From positions 62,001 through 126,000 of the forward strand of contig JASANG010001385.1 in assembly GCA_030248215.1 (NCBI GenBank): a stretch of DNA of 64,000 nucleotides, given 5' to 3'. Below, one piece after another: positions 33,134-44,709 of the stretch (its first letter is position 1; every line of letters starts with the position of its first letter). The notes under the pieces are model-generated. The model saw nothing but the letters and a program-made list of their open reading frames with translations. It made no database searches and was not told where the DNA came from. Made by a program: the position numbers and the translations under genes. The DNA is from Enoplolaimus lenunculus (Eukaryota; Nematoda; Enoplea; Enoplida; Thoracostomopsidae).

Positions 33134-33794
33134 GACATTGATGACACATTGTCAGCCTAGATTTTTAACGCAATGACGTTTAATTATTACTAAGCTTTAA
33201 TGTAATCAGATCGAAGTATGCAATATTTTAAAGCTTACGAAGCCCATAAGATTATTTGATTTTTCAAAACTGACAATTTGTTTGGAATAGCGATACACAT
33301 TTTTCAGCGAATCAGGCAGTTTCTTTTCAGTATACGGCATCCGCAATTGTATAGTTTTAGAACAAATATTTAGTTTTGTGTGACATCATATTTAGCCAAT
33401 GGTATCACGATCGACAATTCGTCGTCCGACAACTTGTAATTCGAAATTTCACAGGCTTGACAATTAGTCGCCCATCATTATGTTTAGACTACGGCTTATG
33501 CGTAGCCTTAGGAATATGCTCAGTCTTTACGCTTGGGCTTAGACTTAGGCTTAGGAATATGCTTATAATACTGCATCGCCCCTGTTCTTTACGTTGGCCA
33601 ACGCTTTTAACAATTTATTAATCATGGGACTTGCTTACTGTAGTAAGTAGCAACATAATTATCAATATTAGCAAATGCTTTATTGCTAAGTTGGTCAACT
33701 CAGTTGAGCACCAAAAATTAATAAAAACTGAAGCTCCAAATAAAATGCATTTCACACAAAAGTGACAGTATCAATTGTTTTTCCACATCATCTG

Positions 33795-34445
33795 ATGCGG
33801 GGTTCACGTTATAACCGGGGCAGGCGGGACACGGTTTGTTCCAAGTTGATTCGACGTCAACGTTAAAATTTGGGCACTTATGTCGGGTCAACAGACAAAA
33901 CTCGAATGTCATATGACGTTAGCTTACAAACCACCGCTCTCAAATGATCAATGTGTACAAGGGATGGTATGTCACGTGATACTGTGGGACATTTATGCAA
34001 ATATCATATGATATTCCAAAATTTCAACGAATATCATATGATATTCAGCGGGACAGTGTAACCTTTGGGTACTAATAAATGAATTAAAAGGTAGACGGCA
34101 AAGGCACAAACGTGCTTTAATTACAAAATACATGCCTGCAAATCGTTTCCGACACAAAATCGCTTAAAATCACAGCTTCATAATTCAAAAATTAAAATTT
34201 CACATTCTAGTATCATATTATATTCAACAGGACAATTTGAGTATGTTACCTCAACTATGCAGACATTTGAAAAAATATCATATGATATTCGCAGACAATA
34301 CCTCGAATATCATATGATATTGAAGGACAAAAGGTGACCTACACATGATATTAGCAGACAAATACGAATTTTTGAATACGATATGGGGTCTACAAGCAGA
34401 CAAAACGTGTCCCAAGCTGCCCCGGTTATAACGTGAACCCCGCAT
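33795..34445. mobile_element. MITE family P, complete
   Basis: Ends ATGCGGGGTTCACGTTATAA and its complement enclose 651 bp. The perfect 16-bp palindrome AATATCATATGATATT or a one-base variant recurs at least five times inside. No coding potential. Confidence 0.85.
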
Positions 34446-35173
34446 GATACCCTGTGCTACGCCTTTAACGTTCCGTTTTTCCGTGTTATATACAATTTCC
34501 GGTATTTGCGTAGTCGACAACGCGTGAACGGTTTATTTTCGCTCAAGTTGCTGGCGTTTCTTTGTGTCATTTAGAGAAATTTCATCTCCAGCTGAATCGT
34601 CAGTGGTCAAGTCCTCGTAAACCCACGATACGATGAGGAAATCGCTCCAGTATGCAACAGTTTAAGCAATGTTATTTTTCTTGCGAACTCAAACAATGAT
34701 CTCGTGGCAATAGAGTGAAACAAGAGCCGCTGATTACACCGGCAGCAAAACCACAGCTGGACAGGGGTGAAATAATGATATGAATCGTATTTCACCAAAG
34801 GTTCCGTGTTCAACGCCTCTACAAACTAATAGGAAGTTCAGCTTTCTCCACAAGCTTGGGTACACCTACTCGGATAGCAAGGCATTGAAGGTCGAATAAT
34901 GGATCATGCTTCATATTGAGTACCTAGACAATGTAAAGCAATAAGAATGCAACGAGTAGTTCGCACAGTTGCGTAACTGTACGTTTACCCGTTAGGGCAT
35001 ACGTAGGCCTCAATGTATTTTTCAAGCTAAGACTCAGAATTTCAGCTCACATCGGATAAGCGTAAATGTTTGTGGTTTATTTGATTTGCTCAATCATGGC
35101 ATAAATTTAGTCTACTTGCATTTGCGTGTGCGCAGGCTACAGGAGCGTTATCTGGACTGAACCAAGGGAGACT

Positions 35174-35362
35174 TGTCGTTTCACGAACACGACGAGCGGA
35201 TTCAGCTTAAGAAAAAAAAGTTCTGGTAGAGAAAATTGAACCGTGAAAAAAATGGTTATAGTCAATGATTACAATTTGTTTGTTTGACAAATAAAGTTTA
35301 GTTTACTATCAGCCGAAACATTGTATTTTTGGCGTGAATATAACCCAATAGCATCCAGTTCA
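35174..35362 (+). repeat. 5' LTR
   Basis: 189 bp, TGTCGTTTCACGAACACG to CATCCAGTTCA, identical by eye to the 3' copy. It contains AATAAA within ACAAATAAAGTTTAG, a likely polyadenylation signal. Confidence 0.92.
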
Positions 35363-35376
35363 CCCGAATTTGTACA

Positions 35377-35401
35377 TGGTCCTTCGCACCGGATTCGAAC
35401 C
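35377..35401 (+). other. Primer-binding site, tRNA-Tyr-like
   Basis: TGGTCCTTCGCACCGGATTC and the bases after it complement a tRNA 3' end, ...CGAAGGACCA. Metazoan tRNA-Tyr ends this way. It starts 14 bases after the LTR. Confidence 0.65.
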
Positions 35402-35613
35402 AGTAACATCGATTGGATTTTTTCGTGTTGTCGGCCGGGATTACAGGGTAAGTTTCTCACTGTAATTGGACTATTGGCTGGTTTTCTGGTAGCGGGAACT
35501 TTTTACGGGTTGATAATGACGCGGATCTCCGTCCGATAGTTTACCCTCCCAGTATTTGGGGGACTGCGTCATCACCCACCCTATAACAAACGTCAGCCAA
35601 TTTTTTTGGGTAA

Positions 35614-38600
35614 ATGGCTTCAGCAAAGGCAAGTCTTCGCGTGCACCAAAGGGGTGCACTTCGAGCAAATGTCACCAAGGAAGTCAAACGGGCTGAGTCT
35701 ATTTCAGCCGGGGTAGGCCCAATCGATATTGAGGCGGCTCAAACTTGCGTTACTAAGCTCAATGATTATCGCACTAGGCTTAAAACGCTTAACGAGGACA
35801 TCGGCTTGTCGCTAGATACGGAGGCGGCCATAGCTGAAGACATCGAAAAAGCGTCTGAAATCGATGAGAAAATTCTAGATACAGTCGCTAAGCTTACTAC
35901 TAAGCTCTCTACTTCTGCATCCAGCTCCACAACGCATCCCCTCGAGGCAGCTCACAATTCATCGTCGAATTCATATATCAACGCGGGGCATGGGGCTTCG
36001 GTTAAGCTGCCCAAGTTGGAAATCAGGAAATTTTCGGGGGATCGTTGGAAAGGGAAGAATTTTGGGAAAAGTTTTCCGCCCCCTACCACCACCCCCCCCA
36101 ACCTTCCACGGAAAACAAACCAATTATTGGGGGGGTTTGTGGGGGGGGGGCACGGGTGGTGGATGGGTACCGCCTGACGGCGGAAAACCTCCGATGTGTT
36201 GACAGAGCATTTGGCAACAAAAGTTGACCATTTTCGCCCATTTCGAGGCGATGTTGGCCCTCCCCGCGGTTACCCACGACTCCCAAAAACTGCAGTCTGC
36301 CTTTGATGATTGCGAGCGGCATATTCGGAGTCTGATTGCCCTTGGTCTGCCAGAGGAGACGTTCGGACAGGTGTTCACACCAATTATTCTGTCCAAACTG
36401 CCACAGTTCGTCAAGATGGAGTTGTACCGCAAGCACGGATCGGAACCATGGACGTTGAATAGTCTCCGCACGTTGTTGAAGGATAAAATTCGGGCTCGGG
36501 ATTGGAGCCAACGTACGTTTGGCCCAGGCGCTTCCGGTGATCGGGCAGGGCCCACTCGTGATCATCACGGCGGTAACGGCCACAAGCAGCAGAATCGATT
36601 TTTGCAGGGAAAATCGAATTCTAGTTCGGCGTCCCTCCTCCACAACAACGCGGAGAACAACTCGTCAGCGGGTCCCAAGTGCATCTATTGTGGGGATTCC
36701 CACTACAGTGACCAGTGCCAGACGCATCCGTCGGTGTCTTCTCGTCGAAAGCTGTTGAATGGAAGCTGCTTTATTTGTCTCAGCAATGGCCACGTCGTCA
36801 AGAACTGTTCCAATTCCCGCGCTTGCGTCTACTGCAAAAAGTTAGGTCATCATCGTAGCTTGTGTTTGTCGAAATTCGGATCGAAGTCGGCCGTCGCGAA
36901 GTCGGAGAGTTCGATGTTGTCGGGAGAGGTCGCACCGTCGCCACAAGTTGCTCCCGCGACTCCGGTGAACACCTCGTTGCTTTCGCACGACGAACAGGTC
37001 GTTTTACAAACAGCTTTCGCAACGGTTCGAGGAAATCAGTCCGCCAAGGCGCGCATGTTATTCGATACGGGTTGCTCCCGTACTTTTGTCGCCGCACGTG
37101 TCGCCAAGGCGATTGGTGCTCGCCCGAAAGGGTCCGAGTATATATCGACCGCCGGATTTTCTGACACGCAGAGGCGCACCAGCAAGTACAACATCGTCGA
37201 GTTTGACGTTGTTTTGGCTGACGGATCGTCGAAGACGCTGACTGCAAATGTCATAGAAGAGATTTCGTGTCCGATTCAGAAGGTGGCGTTGGATCCGGCG
37301 AAGTATCCGATGCTGAAACAACTTGTGTTGACCGATACCGTTAGCAAGCGGTCTGAAATGGTTCCGGTTGACATCTTAGTAGGCATTGACTACTACTATG
37401 ACTTTGTTGGGACGTCGCGAGTTGCAGTCGTCTCTGGGGTTCATCGCAGCCGGAAGAATCGATGCTGGCGGTATTCCCAGCAAGCAGTGTGTCGCAACCA
37501 TGCATCTCGCAGCAAGTGTCGATTCTAATGTTGCTGTAGAGCGCTTCTGGAGTCTGGAAGACATCGGAGTGAAACCACCGTCGCCGACGAATGACGACGA
37601 AGAAGCAATGCGATTGTTCAATGAGTCTATCCAGCGTGTTGACGGCCGGTATTCCGTGTCCTGGCCAATGAAGTCGAACGCTCCGACGTTGCCCGATAAC
37701 CACACTCTTGCGTCGATGCGTCTGTCGGCGACTTTGAAGCGCTTGCGGCCAACAAGGCATTGTTTGATGCGTACAAGAAGATCAAGAGGCGAAGTGCGTC
37801 ATCGAACGAGTTCCAGTAGGTGGAAGTTCGTTTCCACTTTTCCAGTCCACTATGTTCCACATCATGCGGTCGTCACTCCTGGCAAATCAACCACGAAGGT
37901 CCGCATTGTGTATGACGCCTCTGCAAAGGCTTCAAAATCCAGCCCCAGTCTTAATGATTGCATGTACCGGGGGCCGGTAATTCTCGATGATCTGTGCGGG
38001 TTGTTGATCCGATTCCGTCTACACGCAGTTGCACTCGTCAGTGATATCGAAAAGGCGTTTCTACAGGTCGGTCTGAATGCAGATTCTCGTGATGTCGCAC
38101 GATTCTTGTGGATCAACGATCCCGAGCGACCTGCTCGTGGCGACAATCTCGTCGTTTTTCGCTTTGCTCGGGTATTTTTCGGTGCCGTGGCGAGTCCATT
38201 TTTGCTGGCGGCTGTGGTGCAGCACCATCTGCAGCATTCCCCGTTGGCAGCGGCCCAGGAAATTTTGGGCAATATTTACGTCGATAACGTCATCACTGGT
38301 GTAGCGGACGATGTTGGAGCAAAGACGTTCTACCGCGACGCCAAGACGCTTTTTAACGATGCTGCCATGAACCTTCGCGAGTGGTATAGCAACAGTCAGC
38401 AGTTTGTTGACTCCGTCCATACTGTCGATCGAGGGAAAACGGACACGACGAAAGTGCTCGGCCTCCGATGGGATACTAAGCGGGACGTGTTGTCCTGCAC
38501 GTCATTCAGTGCCGCGACCGAAATGGTTGTCACCAAGCGGGTGATGCTGAAATGTTTGGCTAGCGTTTTCGACCCATGCGGTTTCTTTTCGCCTGTTACC

Positions 38601-40771
38601 GTAGTTGGCAAGCTTATAATCCAGCAGCTGTGGCAAGACAAGATTGGCTGGGATGACAAGCTACCTGATTCGACGGTTGACCAATGGCGAGAGTTTGCTG
38701 CAAGTTTGCAAGGAGTCGCCGACAACGAGATCCATCGGCGTGTAGATCCAGGCAGTGGTATTCCTGCCACGTCGCGCCAACTTCACGTCTTCTGTGATGC
38801 GTCTGCCAAAGCGTATGCGGCCGTGGTGTATCTACGTGTTGCCGTTGGTGGTCGGGTGTCGTCGAAGCTCGTCTTTGCGAAATCACGCGTGGCACCGATC
38901 AAACCTTTGTCAATTCCAAGGCTGGAGTTGATGGCGATGTTAATTGGAACGCGTGTGATCCAGTTTGTCGCTAAGGAGCTACGGTTGCCGGTGGAGGAGA
39001 AGGTTCTCTGGAGCGATTCGCAGTGTGTATTACACTGGCAGCGTAAAGAGGTCATCACGACTCGGTTTGTGAAGAATCGCATCGACGAAATCAACTCACT
39101 TGGTGACATGGTGTTCCGGTACGTTCCAACCGCATGCAACCCCGCGGATCTATCGTCACGTGGCTGTCACATCGATCAGCTAGCCAGTAATGCGCTATGA
39201 TGGAATGGGCCACCATGGTTGATCACCGAAACCGAGTGGCCGGAAAACATTGATGGCACAACGGTGTTGCTCAACGCCGTCAACGCCGAAGAGCAAGAGC
39301 GCCCTGGTCGACCATTCGAGACAACGCAGGTGGACGACAGCGATGTGTTCCGGCTCGAGCATTTTTCGAGCATGAGGAAATTGCTTCGGGTTACCGCGTG
39401 GCTTCAAAGATTCGTCAACAATTGTCGTGGGCAAAAACAAACCGGACCGCTCCGGGTGGAAGAGTTGTCGCACTCCCAGATATTTTGGGAACTTCGAGTG
39501 CAGCGATCGAGCTTCCAGGACATCTTCGCTGTCAGAGCAGGATGTTGCTTACCGTCGAAGTACAAACAGCTTCAGCTTTTCATCGATCCCAAGGGATTCA
39601 TTCGATGCGGTGGTCGGTTGCAGTACGCCGACATTGATGACGATGCGAAGTTTCATCCATGGTGGCAGCTTTCGCGAGCAACCGATGCCGCCGTTGCCAG
39701 AGTTCCGAGTAGAACAATGTAGACCCTTTTCGTCTGTTGGCATTGATTATCTGGGTCCGCTGCTGATCAGGCCAAAGGGGCAGCCACCGTCGAAGGTTTG
39801 GGTTTGTCTCTTCACGTGCACGGTATGTCGAGCAGTGCATCTAGAAGTAGTCGAACAATTGACGGCCGAACAATTTGTGCTGTGTTTCCGTCGATTTTGC
39901 GCGTTGTATGGCTCGCCACGATTGGTCATCACCGACAACGCGAAACAGTTCGTCGCCGCCAATGCAATGTTTGGCAAGCTGTGGCGCGACGTCGTGGTGG
40001 ATACGACCGTGCAGGATTTTGCTGCAACACATGGTGTATCCTGCAAATTCATCACGGAGTTATCGCCATAGATGGGGGGATTTTATGAACGCATGGTCGG
40101 GGTTGTGAAGTCCTCCCTCAAAAAGTCGTTTGATTCCCGATGCGTGTCCTTTGTTGAGCTCCAAACGATTGTCGCTGGTGGCCGCAATAGTCAACACTCG
40201 CCCACTTGTCTACCCCGACACCGGCCCCGAGGTACCGCCATTAACACCGTCGCATTTCATCGGGGGTCCCAAGGTCGGGTTTCCTCAATATAGCGACGAT
40301 GGCTTCGATTACATCCCGAAACCCACCACACCGGACGATTTGGTTTTGCGATGGAAGCGAATCCAGGGCCTCCTGAACGGCTTCTGGAAAGTCTGGCGGG
40401 ACCATTATCTCTTAGAGTTGCGTGCCTACTCCAAAACTGTGAAAAATAGGAACGACAGCAAGGAATCGCCTCGCATTGGTGCTGTTGTTGTAGTTAAAGA
40501 CAATTTGCCCCGTAACAAGTGGAAATTAGCCAAGATAGTCGGGCTAACTTATGGCCGGGACGGGGTCTGTCGCGCAGTAACTTTACAGTTATCGAACAAA
40601 AAATTAATAAATCGGCCCCTTCGCTTGTTATTTCCGCTGGAGCTAACAACTTTTGACAGTGGGAGGGCTGCTGTCTCGCAGAAGCCGACGTCCGCAGGGG
40701 ACGCAACAGGCGAAACTCCTCAGCCAGGCGGAAGCAATGATTACGATTCTGAATGTTCGCTGGAGTTATAG
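35614..40771 (+). pseudogene. BEL/Pao gag-pol region (fossil)
   Basis: Parts in order, with approximate limits: gag with an N-terminal coiled segment and three CCHC knuckles (35.6-36.9 kb; for example CIYCGDSHYSDQC and CFICLSNGHVVKNC); aspartic protease (MLFDTGCSRTFV, near 37.06 kb); reverse transcriptase (37.6-38.7 kb); RNase H (VFCDASAKAYAAVVYL, 38.8-39.2 kb); and integrase with a C-terminal domain (39.4-40.8 kb; GIDYLGPLLI and LVITDNAKQFV). The order protease-RT-RNase H-integrase and the sequence style are BEL/Pao. The region is interrupted several times and is treated as a fossil. Confidence 0.9.
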
Positions 40772-40897
40772 GGTCTCTGAGTGGACATTTCACTCGTTTT
40801 TGCCGCGGGCAATTTTTTCGCTCAACAATCAAAAATAGTAGTTGCCGCCTACATTTGTTCGAATGAAACCTGTAAACATACTGTTAATTTCAGGAGA

Positions 40898-42064
40898 ATG
40901 AACATTTTCTACATTAACCACGAGCAACCCCTGTCGCCTTATCGCAGGTTTGATGTGCCTGTCAAATTTGTGGATCGCACTATGCCGTCGATCGAGGCCA
41001 CGCGATGGTATGTGATGCTGCGTCAGTCCGGGGAGTTCGACTTGGCGTCTCGCCTTCGCCAACACCGTCGTCTCGCAAATCATCCTCAAGAGATTGAGAC
41101 GTGGGTTCGGCGCAACAACGCCCGTTGCGATCCCGAGTGGGTATTCCGCTCGCAAACGGTGCTGGAGGATATCCTCATCGAGTTAGTGCGTCCTCATCGA
41201 TCGTCGAACGTCTTTCGGGACGCGTTCGTGTCGCTTGTCCGGAGGTTTCCGAACCCGACGAAGTTGCGATTCGTGCTGTGTTCGGCTACCAACGAGCTGA
41301 TTTGGTCGTCTGGTCATCGCCAGGCGAACTACGACATCGTCGGGGAGCCGCAATTTCCAGGATTCAACGAATACGGCATGTGCCTCACGCAATTGATCGG
41401 CCGGTATCTGTCGGGCAACTGGGAGCCGAAGCTGGCCACTGGCGCTGCTTATCTCGATCGCACCCTGGGAACAGGTCATCGATACAAAAAGACGGTGTTA
41501 CTCCTGTCTGATAGTCAGGCCAGACAGGTCCAGGGCATCACCGGTGGCAACGTCTTCGCGGTATCGGGGGGCCGGTTTGACGACATGATGGAGGTGGTGC
41601 GTCAATTTCGCATCAATATCCTGGACTACCATATCGTGGTGATCAATTGTGGCATCAACGACGCCCAGCGGAGCTTCGCAAGGTAGCGCGAGTCGTGGAA
41701 GGCGATGGAGCGTTTCCTTCGTAGTCAGCCTATGGGTCCACACATCCTGATTTCTGGGCCCATACCTCATCCCGACGTCCCGGATGTTGCTGGGTATTCC
41801 AGCTGGGTCGAACGCCGCTTGTCTGGATCGACGATTAACTTCCTGAATTGGTCAACGATGGCTAGGTGCCCGTTTGCCCCGGCGCCAGGATCCGTCAATC
41901 CGCAGTTGCTGGATGACGACCTCTTCCACATCAATCACCGCGGATTTAGATTGCTGTATCAACAGTGGGCTGCGATTTTGCCCGACATGCGGATGGTGTC
42001 CTACTCGCTGACGACGGAGAATCTCGGGTATCGCAGGGATGCCGATGGACTCTTCGTACGATAG
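40898..42064 (+). pseudogene. Extra 3' region of the BEL/Pao element with SGNH/GDSL-hydrolase motifs
   Basis: Downstream of integrase lies coding sequence of about 390 codons in all. Its first half (from MNIFYINHEQPLSPYRRF) resembles nothing I know. Its second half shows SGNH hydrolase blocks in the right order: LLSDSQ (block I, nucleophile Ser in the GDS-like turn, near 41.50 kb), NCGIND (block III, near 41.65 kb) and DDDLFHINHRG (block V with Asp and His, near 41.92 kb). SGNH enzymes are esterases or lipases; esterase domains are known in ORF1 of CR1-type LINEs. It could instead be an envelope-position gene with another role. This copy looks broken. Confidence 0.7.
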
Positions 42065-42172
42065 GGTAACTTTGTCGTTATCCGGAATGGGTATTCCATT
42101 CCCGGATGTTGTTTCTGACGTTTAAAAATTTCGAAATTTGTTGTTCTGAAGGAGAACATTTTTTCTCGGGAG

Positions 42173-42361
42173 TGTCGTTTCACGAACACGACGAGCGGAT
42201 TCAGCTTAAGAAAAAAAAGTTCTGGTAGAGAAAATTGAACCGTGAAAAAAATGGTTATAGTCAATGATTACAATTTGTTTGTTTGACAAATAAAGTTTAG
42301 TTTACTATCAGCCGAAACATTGTATTTTTGGCGTGAATATAACCCAATAGCATCCAGTTCA
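42173..42361 (+). repeat. 3' LTR
   Basis: 189 bp, no difference from the 5' LTR seen on reading both. Confidence 0.92.
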
Positions 42362-42804
42362 CACTGATTTGTTGCAGGGTACGTAAAACGACGGTTGCGA
42401 GCAAAGAATTTTAGGTTTCGGCAGCATAGCTGCCGGAATAAAGTGAAATTTCTTTGACGCCATCCTTGAAGACAGCGCAAAATTCCGAAATTCCGAAAGA
42501 CACGTTCCAATCTGAGATGGGCCTTATCAGCCTTGACTTTAGGTCATAAATAACACCGGCAGTCTAAATCATTTTATGGTTCAAAATAGTAAAATTGTTC
42601 ACGCAAAGCTTCCGTTTGTAGCCGATTAGGTTGACTCAGACAACTGTGGCGTGTACAAAACTGGTTCCAGATGATCAAAACTCGCCGGAACAAAAGTATC
42701 AGAATTTGGTCGTTGTTTCTCAGCATCTTTCCGCTTGGGTGTGGCTTCTTAACGCTATAAATGAGGCTCCTAAACGCTGGTTTTGTATTCGTCATCCTGC
42801 TCCA

Positions 42805-42989
42805 TCGATGCCGGACCGTTTTCCGGAGGGGCTAGAATAGAGTCAGTTTAAGCTTTAAACTAATTTTTTTGCTTAGGCTTAGGCTTAGGCTTGAGAACAG
42901 GCTCATCCATACGCTTACGCTTAGGTTAGACTTAGGCTTAGGCGTAGGAATATGCTTCTACTACTGCTCCGGCCCTGTACTATACATGA
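42805..42989. mobile_element. Family T MITE, left end incomplete
   Basis: Internal ACCGTTTTCCGGAGGGGC and TTAGGC tracts, with right end CCGGCCCTGTACTATACATG. Confidence 0.7.
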
Positions 42990-43918
42990 CACCAATGTTT
43001 CTATCATCAAGTCGTATTTGTTGCAAGTCACACATTGATCTATAACCGATGGTCAAGCGTTGTTCCACGTTTAGTTCTCTAAGACGTTGGTTGTTGCATT
43101 TTTTTGTCATCCACCTGGCAGCTGACTCCTGAGTCACTTGCTACTGGTGTTCGTAGGCTGCTGGATTGTCGCACCGGCCTTATTGGTCCGTCACCACTGC
43201 TGTCAACTTCGCAGTTGTTATTGCTCTTGTCTCCACTTTTAGTGTCATTCAGTGATAGCAGCTGTTCGAATACCCACAGCTGTAGTAAATTAACGATGAG
43301 AACGAGAAACAATATTATACGATAAAACTATACATTATCTGCCGAGTGTTATCTACAATTAAAGCTAGAATGCTCCACATACGTAATTCGAGCAACCTTT
43401 CAGCATTACTTTTGTGCAACTGCTAACCTTTGCGCATTGCTCAAAACCGGCTGACTGGTATAATTTATTTAATTTAACAAACAAGTGTAATAAACCTACA
43501 TACTGCTACGAAAAAGTATGTGGCAGAGCTTGATTGAAGGGTAAAACTACTAAGACACCTAAAAACAAAATCTGATTTTTAATTTCAAGTCACAGACATT
43601 CCGATAGGTCTACACCTGTCGTCAGCCGTTGGTCAGCCACGAAGGTAGGTACTGCAACCATATCTAGGCTTGTCTGATTTCAGACCTAGGTTTTCCCACG
43701 CAGAGAACGCCGTTCACTCTTGAAAAACCTATGGTTGGGGTTGGGAACCCTCAACCCACAAAAACCAACAAAAACCAAACACCCCAAAAAAAAAAAAACA
43801 AAAACCCAACCTTTTGACATTCACTCTTTGTCTCTCGTTTCGTTTGAATGTCACAAAAACATCTCGAACATAAATGTTTTTGGCTATCAGTTATGAATGT
43901 ACGCAATTAGCTTGAAGA

Positions 43919-44183
43919 TATGGAAGGCGACGCGAGTAGTGAGTTTGTCAGACTTGTAAAATTGTCATTGCGAAAGTTGTGGCAGCCAATTTTTTTATTT
44001 TAAGAAAAACATCAAACATTGTTCAGTTTGTCGCAAAATGAAGCAAACAGGTATTTCTGAGGGTGACAATGCAAAGACTAAAAATTTTACTGAAACGTTT
44101 ATAAACAAGCTCATTAAGGACCGCATACCGCTAAAACAAATCTTCAACTATGTTAAATTTTCAGAAGTTTCACTAACAATTGG
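43919..44183 (+). pseudogene. Possible zinc-finger exon or gene fragment
   Basis: A frame with CESC, then CSVC 13 residues later (C-x2-C-x13-C-x2-C), continues as KMKQTGISEGDNAKTKNFTE and on to SLTIG, ending at a good donor (GG|GTAAGA). An ATG frame just upstream (MEGDASSEFVRLVKL) is offset by one base and would join it only through a frameshift. So this is either a decayed gene, an assembly error, or a fragment whose first exon is elsewhere. No later exon in phase was found. The short ATG at 44038 would give a 49-residue protein without the finger. Confidence 0.3.
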
Positions 44184-44709
44184 GTAAGATTAGTTTATTG
44201 CATGGTGTAAAAGGCTAAAGTGTTTATTCAAGTGTACAAGTTGTGTTCACTGAAAGAGTGTTGCCTGAAGAACTGAAATCTAACAGCACGGACGGAGTTT
44301 TTGTTGAGCTAACGCTTCAGATTTGTTACCTAATTTTTTGTCTTTTGTGGAGTTTCAAATTACTGACAGCCCGAGTTATCCAATATTGTTCGTATCACCT
44401 GTAGTTGTTTAACACGTTGCCACTTGTATGTACTGTCTTTCAAAGTAGGCTGAGATGGGCGCTTCACTCCTTTAAATGCATTAATTATTGTAAAAAATAA
44501 GCCAGGTTATATCAAACAAAATTAGTGGCGCTCTCATAATAATTCTATAACACAAATAACAGCCGCATCGTTCGTGTCATAACAATAATATACTACGTGG
44601 TCAACTGACCACCTAGTGACATTGTGCGTAAAAACGTATTTCAGAAAAAATATTGAACTCGAATGGTTTGGAAGCGAAACTTATTTAAGTGTTTACATAG
44701 TGCTAGAAA

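Larger units (their letters stand above)
30731..35173. other. Repeat-rich intergenic stretch
   Basis: No convincing gene. It holds family T copies (a half copy at 32098-32158, 32308-32451 and 33467-33601), a family G copy (32688-33133) and a family P copy (33795-34445). A minus-strand open stretch at 34607-34813 is noted among the rejected items. Confidence 0.5.
35174..42361 (+). mobile_element. BEL/Pao LTR retroelement with an extra SGNH-type 3' region
   Basis: A 7.2-kb element bounded by 189-bp LTRs, with gag, protease, reverse transcriptase, RNase H and integrase in BEL/Pao order, then an additional coding region. The two LTRs look identical base for base, which points to a very recent insertion. 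The coding regions show roughly half a dozen apparent breaks, so this copy reads as broken. It is clearly richer in GC than the flanking DNA. A target duplication is not obvious. Confidence 0.92.

Noticed and set aside
34607-34813. Minus-strand open exon with LWFCCRCNQRLLFHSIATRS
   Set aside because: A possible acceptor precedes it, but no good donor, partner exon or family match was found.
36083-37760. Long minus-strand frames within the retroelement
   Set aside because: Shadows of the GC-rich gag-pol region on the opposite strand.
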